Positions 22,249 through 32,941 are shown, counted from the first letter of the stretch. The stretch: 64,000 nucleotides of DNA from Zygnema cylindricum (GCA_037447655.1 JBBHKE010002877.1:282152-346151), one strand, 5' to 3'. The notes: generated by a model not told the origin, from the letters alone. Program-made: numbers and translations.

Positions 22249-24500
22249 TCAAACCTTCGACGGACACGTCCGAGTATAAAAATAATAGTAAGGCTCGCTC
22301 GAAGTCGAAATTGGTTTATAATTTATCGGTGATTTTAAACAATAACAGTTTACTGTAAATAGATATTTATCACCTGTGATGTAAAACCCATATTTATAAT
22401 TGACACAAACTTTCGAACACCTCTTTGTCGCTTGCGTAAAGGGCCAAACGTCCACACCTTTTGTGGAATTTGTGGCAAAAATCGGGAAATAGAAGGGAAT
22501 GTTTTCAAATTTGAAAAGGAAATATCCCGGGGGATCAGTACTGTTATACGCAACTTTACAACCTGGAAAAACAAAGAAAAAAAGAAAGGAAAGAAATCAA
22601 GGAAAAGTAAGGAAAAGGACAGAGAGGACGAACGAAATAACGAATGTAAACGAAAGTCAAGTGAAAGGGTGTTTGGAAAATTAGATGCATTTGCAAAAAA
22701 AAGAAAGGAGCAATTGAATATGTAAGTAAAAAGGTGTGCTAGAAACATAAACATATGAATAAAATAAAAACAGAAAAGAGAAAGAAAACTGAAACCCTAA
22801 GAGAAGAAACGGGATTCGATTTCCTTATAACTACTGACAATAAATAGTGTGGAAACTCACCGGAGGGTTTGGACGGAGGGGGAGGAGGACGAGCAGGAGG
22901 ACGACGAGGAGGAGGAGGAGCTGCAGAAGATAAAACAGCCAAAGCGAGTTAGTTCTCAGTTAGTCCTTCCCTCCCTTCTCCTCCTCTCTCCTTTATGCAG
23001 CCTCGTCTCTCTCTCTCTCTCTCGTTCTCCCTCTCTTTCATCTGTTTTCTCGTGCTTCTCCTTCTACTCCTTCGCCTTCACTCTTTCCATTTCAACTCCA
23101 TCTTCAATTCACTCCACTACACAATATAATACTTATTGCATAATAGTTTATTATAGTGTGTTTTATGTATATATTATATACAATAAGTTCATAATAATGT
23201 TTGTGAAGTAGAAGCCATGGGAGAGGATTCAGACACAAAAAGAGGAGTGACCGTGGGCTTTACTTTGCTTGATAATTAAAGAAGCAAATAAAGTGGCCTG
23301 CGTATACAGTTTTGGATGCTAAGGCAGGCTGTATTTACTGTGTACTGTGAAAGAAAACGTATAAATTCCCCTCCCCCTTCTTCACATTCGCCTCCTTTCT
23401 GATTAAAACCCTCCCCGCCTACCACTTCCCCCTCCCTCCCCTCCTCCCCTCCCTCTCAACATTTCTTACCTTTTTTAATAGGACAAGTCTTTATGAAAGT
23501 CACCCCGTTAATGGATTCCCCGACGGAATAATCGAGTTCCCCCATAATGCAATAACAAGTAATGGGGTTTGGGAATGGCGCAAAACCCCTAAGATAAAAC
23601 CCATATTTTGAAGTTTTACATTTTTGGGCACATTGGGGTGCAAGAGTTTCCGCTCCTCCGCTCACCGTTCCTTTCGAAATCGACGGCTTAGATGGACTGA
23701 AATAAAGATAGTACATAAAATAACCCGTAGGGCTCGTACTATTGTACGAAACAGGACATCCTGTGGGAAATTGGAGAAATTAAGAATGGATTTTAGGGAG
23801 AAATAATATTAAGAACAGAATCTCTTTGAGGAAAAAAAAAAAGGTGATACACAATAATTAGGGGAGAGTGAGAAAAATGGGAATAACTGGAACAATTTAT
23901 GTTGAAATAAAGACAACAACTAGAACTTTTATACTATTTATTGTTTCAGGAGTGAAAAAAACGAAACTTATGTTAGAAAGACAATTTCCAATTTGCTGTT
24001 TTCGGTTGGAATATGTTGTGGAAATGAAAGAATTTATGCATGTTTTTGTACAATCATAAAAACTTAAAAATTGTAACATGTTGGTAAAAAATGTCTAAAA
24101 AAATTTTTAAGAGAAATAACACTACAACGTGACGAAACAATGTCACCCATTTTTTGTCAATTTTAAAATTATGTCAATAAAATAAGGGGGGAGGTTGAGA
24201 AAAATTGGCGTAGGAATTGATGACGTGGCACTCACCAGCGGGAAGACCTGCGTCAATAAACAAAAAAAAAACGTTTTTTTGTTAAAACAGGCCATGCAAA
24301 AAATAAAAATTCATGAAGGAAAAAAACTGAAGATGGAAAGACAGTTTCAACGGTCCGGGCAGCTTCTCGGCTGACAAAAAAAAAAAGGTTGATGAATGTG
24401 GAAGAGTCTCACCTGCTGCCACGTGTGCAAAACAGAAAACGACAAAAACGGCCGCCACGGCACAAGGATACAACCGAGAATGACCGAATTCGGCAGCCAT
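22249..24500 (-). CDS. Secreted protein with two six-cysteine domains joined by a Pro/Arg hinge (4 exons)
   Basis: Proposed exons: 24500-24413, 23760-23470, 22920-22861 and 22562-22249. All junctions are GT-AG and all introns are phase 1; the coding length is 753 nt (250 residues). Exon 1 starts in a strong context (accgccATGG) and encodes a signal peptide with hydrophobic core AVAAVFVVFCFAHVAA. Exon 2 is domain 1 (Cys 31, 73, 77, 98, 100, 122), exon 3 the hinge (PPPPRRPPARPPPPPSKPS, 128-146), and exon 4 domain 2 (Cys 148, 195, 199, 219, 221, 246), ending TCPSKV-stop. The domains share YNST-x-P-x-GYF, KYGFY, CYC and TCP, so one arose by exon duplication. NST sequons suggest N-glycosylation. 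It is probably extracellular. The CxxxC...CxC core loosely recalls WSC/PAN modules, and the hinge recalls algal wall proteins, but no family is confirmed. Confidence 0.75.
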
Positions 24501-25348
24501 GGCGGTCGACAGAAATACGGAACAAAGCAAAAATCGAAATAAAAACGGGAAAAATACGATGAAATATAAGACAATTAAATCAGGTTGAATACAGTAAAAA
24601 GGGACAGATTTTGTGCTTTAGAAAACTGTCTGTAAGAACTCAGTTAAGAGGAAATAAAAAACAAAAAAAAAAACAAAAACAAAAAAAAAAACAGAAATCT
24701 CGCTCTACAGTACTGTAGTCAATGTTTTCCTTCACTCGAAAAATAATAAAATATGCTTTTTGCAATCACGCCTCCCGCTTTTTTATAGTCCTCAAATTTG
24801 AACTTGCGGGGAATAGTTTTCCAGTGAAATTATAAATTCACAATGAGTTTTTCAAGTTGGCCAACTTCCGTACAGCAGTTTTGTCCCGGATTTGAAAGTT
24901 TGTTTCGTTCGCATCAAATTTTCCAATAGTCCAAATGGTACGGAGCTGGTCTGATCCATCGGGGCAAAGTGCCGGCCAAATCTTGTCGTTTTGCGGGGAC
25001 CGGATTTTAGGGCAACGTGGCAAGAACGTGGCATGACCTTTTTTTGTTGAGATAAAAAAACAGAAAATCCGGATGACCAAAGGGCAAAGGATATTTGAAT
25101 TTTGTAACTTTACAGCTAGGAATTTTTTTTTTGGACGAATCACATCCATTTTGAGTCTGTGAAAAAAGGTTCCTCAAAATTTTCACGGGCAGTTTTCGTC
25201 TATCCTAATTTTCTATTTCCCGTAGGTTACACGTGTAAGCATAGCGACCTTTTCAACCGATTTTCAGCGGCTATGCAATCATTAGCTTTTGTCGTTTTAT
25301 TTTTCCGGGTCTTCTTATCTCTCAAAAAGACCTCTTCTGTGGCCGGTA
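24501..25348. other. Upstream flank of the secreted-protein gene; no other gene seen
   Basis: This should hold the minus-strand promoter. An A-rich stretch lies at 24655-24695 and TTTTTATAG near 24780, but no TATA box is convincingly placed. The phrase AAATTTTCACGGGCAGTTTT at 25176-25195 recurs near 51835, so part of this DNA is repetitive. The open frame on the minus strand at 24838-25149 has no recognisable motif. Confidence 0.4.
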
Positions 25349-25886
25349 CACCGCCAATCGTTATTAGCGTGTAAGTCTTTTTTAGCGTATAAAAATAATT
25401 ACCGTGGTGTACGCTATTTAAGAATTTGAAAAAATTGGAAAAAAACATACATTCTAATTGTTTGGTTATGGTAATTTGGATCTTTGAAAAAAAAAATGTC
25501 GGTCGCAAACATGCTTACACTAATATAGGTATTCGTACAGAATCTGACAAATCGTACACAAATATTACATTCACACGGTCGAAACGCGGCTGTCGGACGA
25601 ATATGTGCGAGCGGGATTTTTTACGACCTGGTTTTTTTCCCTTTTAGAACGCACATTCTCATGCGTCCGCGGTTACTAAAACTAATTTATTGTACCTTTA
25701 ACTTAAAAAGGTACATTTATGTACGGTATAAAACTGATCGTACACCACTCTATTTAAGAGACAGCGTACTGAAAATAATCCTAAATAGAATAAATAAAAA
25801 AATAGAATGAACTACACTAATGGAGAATTAAAAAAAAAAAAGCGGGACGGAATTAGCGTACACAACGCTAATAACGATTGGCGGTG
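25349..25886. mobile_element. MITE-1: 538-bp non-autonomous derivative of the pogo-like element
   Basis: It is flanked by TA (25347-25348 and 25887-25888). Ends are CACCGCCAATCGTTATTAGC on the left and an inverted copy (…CGATTGGCGGTG) on the right. Its left ~210 bp match 35855-36060 and its right ~280 bp match 45215-45493 of the 9.6-kb element, including CATTCTCATGCGTCCGCGG and the A-run followed by CGGGACGGAA. It has no coding capacity and is an internal deletion derivative. Confidence 0.88.
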
Positions 25887-25893
25887 TACTGTA

Positions 25894-26110
25894 CACCACC
25901 AATCGCTATTAGCGTTGTGTACGCTAATCCCGTCCCGCTTTTTTTTTTTTTATTCTCAAATAGAATTATCCACACTATTTAAAAACAAACCCTAATTCTT
26001 AATTAGAGTAATCGATTTCTTCGAAAATTTCCAAATTCCCAATTAGCGTAAACCACGCTAATTATTCATATACGCTAAAGAAACTTCTACGCTAATAGCG
26101 ATTGGCGGTG
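25894..26110. mobile_element. MITE-2: 217-bp element of the same family, abutting MITE-1
   Basis: Flanked by TA (25892-25893, 26111-26112). Ends are CACCACCAATCGCTATTAGC and inverted GCGATTGGCGGTG. Its left end faces the right end of MITE-1, so 25831-25951 forms a palindrome with arms of over 50 bp. Confidence 0.8.
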
Positions 26111-26112
26111 TA

Positions 26113-26586
26113 GCTTTGGTCGGCAGATATCACCGGGCTTCTAGGGGAATAGATTTCCGTACGTTGAAGTCAGCAACTATGACGCCATACCCCTAAAAGT
26201 AAAAAAAAACATGACCGCCGTCAGCATTTTTGTCAAATACAGCTGGCTGAATTTGGACGAATCTGCATGTTAGCATAAAGCTGTATCACGCTGACGCATA
26301 GGATACCAGATACGACAAGCAGCAGACAGCCAAACTTCCAGATTTACGTCACCTAAACGCCGGCAAAGCCGTATTTGGCAATTGCGTTGTACTACGAAGT
26401 ACAGCAGTATTGAATCCGATATGAACTTGAGTACGGAGTGCCGTACCTCGTATTCTACACTGGTTTTAGGCGTTATGATTTGAAAGCAATGCCAAAAAGC
26501 CAGAAAGGCAAAATGCTTTCCGAGTGCAACATTGAGCCAAAGCTACGTGAAAGATATGGCAAAACGACCAAAGCAGAAAAAATGAC
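26113..26586. other. No gene recognised
   Basis: A stretch of 470 bp between MITE-2 and the large palindrome. Open frames are short and lack motifs or splice-site support. Confidence 0.5.
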
Positions 26587-26589
26587 TAA

Positions 26590-28071
26590 GGGTGGAATTC
26601 CATTAGAAGAAAAGTGTGGTTCGTTACTGGACGCCGTACAGGATCGTACATATTCGTACCATGCCGTACCTTTAAAAAAAATTTGTCAGACGAAAATTCG
26701 TTACTGGAAAGCTGTCGGAAGGCTCCAATGATGTAGGCGTAATTCCTGGCCGTTGGATATTTCACTTTTACAGATCCGCGAAGCAATCGCGCACATCATC
26801 CAGTGTCACGATAGTCTCCTCGCGAGGAGAGTTGTATGATACTAGACGTGTACCATTGGTACACGTGAAAAAGAAAAAAAATCTGCTTTTGAACAAGCGA
26901 TCACAGGTCTACACGTCGTATAGGCCATGTGCCTACGTCGTACGGTCCATGTGCCACCTGCCACGCTGGATGCAAGTGAGCCGAATTTTTTTTCGCACGC
27001 TCCGTCTGACATCCACCGACATTCAAAGTTTGCCGCGACCTTCAAAGTTTGCCGGGTCTTTTTGCCATTCCGTTTCGAAATTTTGATTTCCGTTCTCAAA
27101 ATCAAAAATCTGGCCTCAAACTTTACGTACGAATCATTAACTACCTCCGGCCGTACAGATATTTCGTTCTGATTTTCCGTTTGAAGATTTTATTTAAGAT
27201 TTTCAAATCTGGACTCTAACCTACGTGGCGCTAATCATAATTGAGGAAGGTTTGTTACTGGCCCGACAAAATGGAATAGTCTTCCTGTAAACGCTGCCAG
27301 TAGAATTTTACGTACATTTACTGGGACGGCGGCCGTCCCAGTAAATGTACGTAAAATTCTACTGGCAGCGTTTACAGGAAGACTATTCCATTTTGTCGGG
27401 CCAGTAACAAACCTTCCTCAATTATGATTAGCGCCACGTAGGTTAGAGTCCAGATTTGAAAATCTTAAATAAAATCTTCAAACGGAAAGTCAGAACGAAA
27501 TATCTGTACGACCGGAGGTAGTTAATGATTCTTACGTAAAGTTTGCGGCCAGATTTTTGATTTTGAGAACGGAAATCAAAATTTCGAAACGGAATGGCAA
27601 AAAGACCCGGCAAACTTTGAAGGTCGCGACAAACTTTGAATGTCGGTGGATGTCAGACGGAGCGTGCGAAAAAAATTCGGCTCACTTGCATCCAGCGTGG
27701 CAGGCGGTACATTATCCGTACGACGTAGGCACATGGCCTATACGACGTGTAGACCTGTGATCGCTTGTTCAAAGCAGATTTTTTTTTTCATTTTCACGTG
27801 TACCAATGGTACACGTCTAGTATCGTGCAACTCTCCTCGCGAGAAGACTATCGTGAAACTGGATGATGTGCGCGATGCTTCGCGGATCTGAAAAAGTGGA
27901 ATATCCAACGGCCAGGAATTACGCCTACATCATTGGAGCTTCCCGACAGCTTTCCAGTAACGATTTTTCGTCTGACAATTTTTTTTTTAAGGTACGGCGT
28001 GGTACGAATATGTACGAACTTGTACGGCGTCCAGCAACGAACCACACTTTTCTTCTAATGGAATTCCACCC
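26590..28071. mobile_element. 1.48-kb foldback element, near-perfect palindrome, TAA duplications
   Basis: Arms 26590-27329 and 27333-28071 are reverse complements over about 740 bp with few differences and only 3 bp between them (centre CGG within GGGACGG...CCGTCCC). The outer ends GGGTGGAATTCCATTAGAAG are inverted and flanked by TAA on both sides (26587-26589, 28072-28074). A 3-bp TAA duplication with GG-starting ends is typical of PIF/Harbinger-type MITEs. Open frames occur symmetrically in both arms and are not taken as genes. Confidence 0.82.
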
Positions 28072-28074
28072 TAA

Positions 28075-28750
28075 GGGCATGGTTACATCAGGAGGTCTCT
28101 GTAATAGTACGGACATCAAAATTTCTGTATTACAGAGGCCTCGGTTACATCGCGTATCGTCTGTAAATAGGTTTTTACGTACGTGTTTGTTTTTGAGTGG
28201 TTCCACGTAAATCGACGAACAAATCTCTAAAATCGCAAAGATTTGAAAACCGACCATTTCCGTATGCAAGTCCGTACTTGCATACTTCGTACGTGTACTT
28301 CGCAAGTGTACCGCGTCAATGTACCTCAGAGATCTCCTTCACTCTGCTGACTTTCAGGAAAAAACTGTATTTTTTTTCGGCAAAGATTTTACGGTCACCT
28401 TGTCCGAAGGCACGTGACTTTGGGGGCGTGTGAAAATTTTCATTTTTCATCGACGTAATTGTCTATCGTCCAGGTGTAGCGAATTGACTGGTTCTGTATT
28501 GGTGAACCCACCTCCACCCACCTCGCGGAGGTGGGTTCACCAATACAGAGGCGCATGGAGCAATTGCTTCGCAGATGAAGACCAAAATGTAATCGGACGG
28601 TCAACGTATTCTCTTGGATACTTGGAGAATCGTAATCTTATTTTCTGTAATGTTGTTTTTAAGAAACTCACGAAAATATAGTACGGCATGGTACGGGCAA
28701 GTACAAAATTCTGTATTAAACCTCACTTTTCGTCTGATGTAACCATACCC
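28075..28750. mobile_element. 676-bp PIF/Harbinger-like MITE adjoining the foldback element
   Basis: Ends GGGCATGGTTACATCAG and inverted CTGATGTAACCATACCC (one mismatch in 17) lie between TAA at 28072-28074 and TAA at 28751-28753. The left TAA is shared with the foldback element. There is no transposase. A 22-bp-arm hairpin lies inside at 28494-28548. Confidence 0.8.
28494..28548. repeat. Perfect hairpin, 22-bp arms, 11-bp loop
   Basis: CTGTATTGGTGAACCCACCT (and two more bases) pairs with the inverted copy ending at 28548. It lies within the 676-bp MITE, off-centre. Confidence 0.9.
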
Positions 28751-28753
28751 TAA

Positions 28754-29117
28754 AATTAGAGCTCATCAATCAGGATACTTTCCGCGTCATTAAGTGGCCT
28801 GTTTCAATCGTTCGAACACCATCCGACCAATAATAATCCTACGGCCACAAACTGTTTAGACATTGACGATAGGTCATGCGATGACCAGAAACTGCCACGA
28901 TGGGCAGAATCGAACGGCAGATAATTGAGGTGGCATCATTATTTTGACGCAGAAATGGGGGGCCACAAGCGCCAAAAGTCGTGATTGACATCCTCAGTGT
29001 TACGGCATTATCCGGATGAGACTGCCATTACTACCTGCGGAAAAAAAAACACATGTTAGACCATTTACCATGGAAACCGAGGGCCTCCAGTTTCCTGTCT
29101 GGCAGTTAGTGCTTCTG
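28754..29117. other. No gene recognised
   Basis: This is the left flank of the copia-1 insertion. It contains no motif, splice signal or repeat that could be assigned. Confidence 0.5.
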
Positions 29118-29122
29118 TAACA

Positions 29123-29745
29123 TGTTAGGACGTACAATTTTTGAATCTACGTTTAAGTTACGTTGGTTCGTAGTTAGTGTGGATATAGATTTGGTCGTGC
29201 GTCGGTTTGCGTACTTTGGTTTTGTTTCGTATAGTTTGATGTATTATTTCGTGCGTGTACTTTTCACACGTACACGATTAGATTTGATTTCGTTTCGTTC
29301 TAGTACCTACGTCGAGAAGTTTCGTTTCACGCGACGTACGTCTAGTAGCTTCGTTTTGCGTAAGTTAAGTTTGTCGTATATGATTGTCAGTTTGGTTTCT
29401 AGTAGTTTCATTTTGTTTTGTACCACATTTACGTCTAAGTACATTTAGATACTTCTAGAGTTAGTGTTCTAGATTGTTTCTACGGCTAAGTTATAAAGCC
29501 ATCGTGTGAGTTAGATTGTATATCAATTAGGAATCAATCAAGAGTCAATTAAAAGAGGAATGAATTAAGAGAAGTGTTTAAGGATTGAGTTAATATGAGT
29601 TTATGTTATTGAGTATTTAATTTCTCTCTATCTTGGATTATGCGCTTTTTATGTGTTGTAATGTTTGATTTCATTTTAATATCGCTTCCGCATTGAGACA
29701 TTTAAGTATTTGTGAGCGCATTCCGATTGACTCTTTTTCCTATCA
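29123..29745 (+). repeat. 5' LTR of copia-1
   Basis: 623 bp starting TG and ending CA, with TAAGTTATAAAGCC near 29489, a plausible TATA box, so the transcript start probably lies about 30 bp later. The tract after it is AT-rich. Confidence 0.95.
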
Positions 29746-29747
29746 AT

Positions 29748-29761
29748 TGGTATCGGAGCAG
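29748..29761 (+). promoter_or_regulatory. Primer-binding site (initiator-Met tRNA type)
   Basis: TGGTATCGGAGCAG begins 2 bp after the LTR and starts with the TGG that pairs with the tRNA CCA end. Plant copia elements usually carry TGGTATCAGAGC; the A-to-G change here would reflect the local initiator tRNA. Confidence 0.88.
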
Positions 29762-29819
29762 TGTTTATTCCACTTAGATTTGAATTAAGAATTGATTAAG
29801 AATTGAGAGTTTATAAGTG

Positions 29820-31592
29820 ATGGTGGAGGAATACTCCGCAAAGAGAGAAGACACTGAAGTCACTTTTGGAGTTGGAGAATCGGAGAAGTTATCAATGGCG
29901 AAGGAGAGTCTCACAATTCAGTTTGATCCAACGACTATGGAGGAATTTTACGAATTTCTAAAAGCAAAAAGAGAAGGACAATCTTTCGGTAAAACTCCTA
30001 CCTTTGGGGGCAATTCAGATGATGAGAGGTCTAAGAAGAGTAAAAAGGGTAAAATGAAAGTACCATTTTATGATGATGATGATGAGTCGAGTTCAGATGA
30101 AGAGTCAGATTATAAGGTGTCGTCTAAGACTATCATGCTTAATGGAAATAATTATCCTGTATGGAAGAGATATATTCAGGGAACTTTTACTCCAAAGAAA
30201 TTGTGGAAAATACTTACGGGAGAAGAGAAAAGACCATTAGATGAAAAAGGAAGGAAAAAGTGGGATACTAAAGATATGGCAGCTATGACTGCATTACTTC
30301 AGAGTAGTAGTAGTTCAGTTCATGAACATATGTTAACTCATGATACGGCTCATGCTTGTTGGACCCATCTACAAAATTTGTATGAGAAGGGATTTGCAAC
30401 TAAGTCTAATTATGTATTTCAGGACTTTATTCAGTTTAGGATGAAAAGTAATGAGTCGATTGATGATGCTCTAAAAAGATTTAATGTTTTGATAGAGCAG
30501 TTGAATAGCGCAGGAAAGTTTCCCCCTGAAGATGAAAAAGTATTTGTGTTTCTGAATGGATTACCATCTAAGTTTGATGTTACAGTAGAAGTTATAAGAT
30601 CTACAGAGAAACCCACTTTTGATTTTGCTATTAACCTTCTAAAAGGAGCAGAGAAGAGTAAAGAGAAAGATAGTAGAGGATTTGGAAATAGTAATGTAAA
30701 CCTCACTGACACGTCTGAGGTATATTCTGTACGTGGTCGTGGAGGTAGAGGAAGGTTTAGATTAAGAGGGGGTAGAAACAATTTTCAGTATTCAGGATTT
30801 GGAAAAGGTTATAGCGATCAAGGTGATGTAAATCATGTTATTTGTTATAAGTGTAATAAGGAAGGACATATGGCTACTAACTGTCCGGATAGGGAAAAGC
30901 AATGCAATATTTGTCGGAAATGGGGACATGTTAGTGCTCAGTGTTTTCAACGAAATGGAGGAGGATCATCTTACTACTCGGAAAGAGGAAGAGATCGAGG
31001 TGGACATCGAGGACGAGGTCGTGGAAGATTCGGACAATCACGTGGAGGAGGACATCAAACCCACTATTCAGATTTTCATGACGATCAAGGCGATAAGTCT
31101 CTAAACTTTTCTATGATAATGAAAGAAAATGGAAATGTTGCTATCAATTCTGCGAATTCCGTATGTGGGAGTCAAAGTTATAAAGATTGGATAGTTGATT
31201 CAGGTGCAACTCATCATGTTTGCAGTGATTTAAGTTTGTTTACAGATTTGAGAAAGCTTACAGTTCCTAAGACTATTACGGTTGCTAGTGGACATGTTGT
31301 TCCAATAGATACGGTGGGAACTGTCAGATTAGATTTACCTGTTAAGAATATGAATGGTCAAGTTGTTGTAAGAAAAGTGAATTTGAACAATATTTTGTAT
31401 TTTCCTGATGGAGTTGTAAACCTTGTTAGTGTTCCACAGATACAAAGGAATGGTGGTAGAGTAATCTCATTTGAAAATGGAAGAATAATTTTCCAATATA
31501 GAGAAGGGAATCAATTTGGAGAAGGTTATGTAACTGATTGTATGCAAAGTAAGTTAAAATGGATTAGACCACAGGGAATCAGAAATCAGTAA
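29820..31592 (+). CDS. Gag-protease polyprotein of copia-1
   Basis: ATG at 29820 (MVEEYSAKRED), 590 residues to TAA at 31590. N-terminal acidic region; conserved copia Gag start NGNNYPVWKRYIQGTFTPKK (around residue 110); Gag core with KSNESIDDALKRFNVLIEQL; Arg/Gly-rich linker; two zinc knuckles CYKCNKEGHMATNC and CNICRKWGHVSAQC (about 342-376); a second RG-rich linker; and protease with active site WIVDSGATHHVC (around 457). Gag packages the element RNA into particles and the aspartic protease matures the polyprotein. The frame closes just before the integrase zinc-binding motif, which continues in the frame one base back (open from 31568). In copia-2 the same junction is in frame, so this offset may be a point deletion. 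Confidence 0.93.
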   Translation: MVEEYSAKREDTEVTFGVGESEKLSMAKESLTIQFDPTTMEEFYEFLKAKREGQSFGKTPTFGGNSDDERSKKSKKGKMKVPFYDDDDESSSDEESDYKVSSKTIMLNGNNYPVWKRYIQGTFTPKKLWKILTGEEKRPLDEKGRKKWDTKDMAAMTALLQSSSSSVHEHMLTHDTAHACWTHLQNLYEKGFATKSNYVFQDFIQFRMKSNESIDDALKRFNVLIEQLNSAGKFPPEDEKVFVFLNGLPSKFDVTVEVIRSTEKPTFDFAINLLKGAEKSKEKDSRGFGNSNVNLTDTSEVYSVRGRGGRGRFRLRGGRNNFQYSGFGKGYSDQGDVNHVICYKCNKEGHMATNCPDREKQCNICRKWGHVSAQCFQRNGGGSSYYSERGRDRGGHRGRGRGRFGQSRGGGHQTHYSDFHDDQGDKSLNFSMIMKENGNVAINSANSVCGSQSYKDWIVDSGATHHVCSDLSLFTDLRKLTVPKTITVASGHVVPIDTVGTVRLDLPVKNMNGQVVVRKVNLNNILYFPDGVVNLVSVPQIQRNGGRVISFENGRIIFQYREGNQFGEGYVTDCMQSKLKWIRPQGIRNQ

Positions 31593-32941
31593 TTTCAGTT
31601 AATGTTGTAAGTTCTGAAAGAGGAGATCTAAGTTTATGGCATCATAGACTTTGTCATACTTCAGAGTCTAATATAAAGAATATGATGAAAAGTGGAGCAG
31701 TAAGAGGATTAGAGTGTGTTTCCGGAGAGAAAGTTCAAGGTTGTAATGGTTGTAGCAAAGGAAAACAAATAAGAAAACCTCATCCTGTGAAAGATGTGAA
31801 GTATAGAGCTAGTGCTCCCCTTGAGCTTGTTCATGTGGACTTATGTGGAGATGTCAAACCATTAAGTCTAGGAGGACATAAATATATCTTTGTAATTGTG
31901 GATGATTATAGTCGAAAGAGTTGGGTATATTTGTTAAAACATAAGTCAGAAGCGTTACTTAAGTTTCGGGAATTTGTTGTAATGGCTGAGAGGGAAATGG
32001 ATAGAAAGTTAAAAGCAGTAAGATCAGATAATGGAGGAGAATTTGTTGCTTTTAAAAGTTTTTGTCAGAAAAGAGGGATAAAGCAGCAATTTACGGCTGC
32101 CTATTCACCTGAGTCTAATGGAGTTGCAGAGAGGAAGAATAGGACACTTCAAGAGATGGTTAGAGCTATGTTGCATAGCACTAAATATAGTGTGAGGTTT
32201 TGGGGAGAAGCTGTTCTTACAGCAAATTACATTTGTAATAGAAGACTAACTTCAGTTTCTGGAGATAAGACGCCTGAAGAATTGTGGAGTGGCAGGATTC
32301 CATCTGTTCGACAATTGAGGACTTGGGGATGCCGAGCCACTGTCTACATCGATAAAAGATATCGAGCCGGAAAATTCAGTCCCAGATCATGGACGGGTAT
32401 CTTTGTTGGGTATAGTCAAAATTCAAGTCAATACAGAATCTTTAATCCGGCTACTCGAACAATTGTCGAATCGAGGAATGTGGAGTTTCACGAAGATTTG
32501 GCGAAAGCAATGGAGTTTACAAAAGATAAAGAAGAAAGTTTGGATTTTGAAGAAGAGAGCAATTTGGAGGAGTTCAAAATTGATGATGAAAGTGACGAAG
32601 AGGAGGATGAAGAAATTCTATTGAAAAAGAAGAAATCTATTAAAGTTGGTAAGAAATCTGAATCTTCCCAATTTGATTCTGAAAGCTTGATAAGTGAGAA
32701 TGGAAGTCAAAGTTCTAAGTCTAGTGAAAGATCCCTTAGCAGACAAAGAAGTGAATGTAGTTTGCTATCTGTTAGTGAGAAGGGTGAAAGAGATGATGAT
32801 GTTGAAGAAGTTGTTGTTGTTAGGAGAAGTAATCGAGCTAATAAAGGAAAGGCTCCTGAGAGATTAACCCTTCATATGAATGCTAAGGATAAGTCGGTCA
32901 ATTTTATTTCAGATGCTAGATTAAATGAGTTTCTTTTATAG
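31568..32941 (+). CDS. Integrase of copia-1, ending at a TAG in readthrough context
   Basis: This frame is open from 31568, in the -1 frame relative to Gag-protease and overlapping its last 25 nt. It has no early ATG; the first in-frame ATG (31682) would lose the zinc-binding site. Motifs: WHHRLCHT and CNGCSKGK (HHCC zinc site), then the DDE core with VHVDLCGD, SDNGGEF and ERKNRTL, followed by WGCRATVYID and a long acidic linker ending LNEFLL. The stop is TAG (32939-32941) followed directly by CAATTA, and the RT frame continues without shift. Integrase inserts the cDNA into the genome. Expression probably depends on frameshift upstream and readthrough downstream, or this copy is defective. 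Confidence 0.9.
   Translation, partial: TTGNQKSVISVNVVSSERGDLSLWHHRLCHTSESNIKNMMKSGAVRGLECVSGEKVQGCNGCSKGKQIRKPHPVKDVKYRASAPLELVHVDLCGDVKPLSLGGHKYIFVIVDDYSRKSWVYLLKHKSEALLKFREFVVMAEREMDRKLKAVRSDNGGEFVAFKSFCQKRGIKQQFTAAYSPESNGVAERKNRTLQEMVRAMLHSTKYSVRFWGEAVLTANYICNRRLTSVSGDKTPEELWSGRIPSVRQLRTWGCRATVYIDKRYRAGKFSPRSWTGIFVGYSQNSSQYRIFNPATRTIVESRNVEFHEDLAKAMEFTKDKEESLDFEEESNLEEFKIDDESDEEEDEEILLKKKKSIKVGKKSESSQFDSESLISENGSQSSKSSERSLSRQRSECSLLSVSEKGERDDDVEEVVVVRRSNRANKGKAPERLTLHMNAKDKSVNFISDARLNEFLL

Noticed and set aside
27557-28305. Open frames in the palindrome at 26590-28071
   Set aside because: The same DNA is read in both arms; the frames differ between arms and show no domain.
29122-29448. 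108-codon frame repeated at 34523-34861
   Set aside because: Both are the same stretch inside the two identical LTRs; it is LTR sequence, not a gene.
31568-31592. Programmed -1 frameshift in copia-1 as a firm claim
   Set aside because: No canonical slippery heptamer is seen and copia-2 is in frame here; kept only as an open question.
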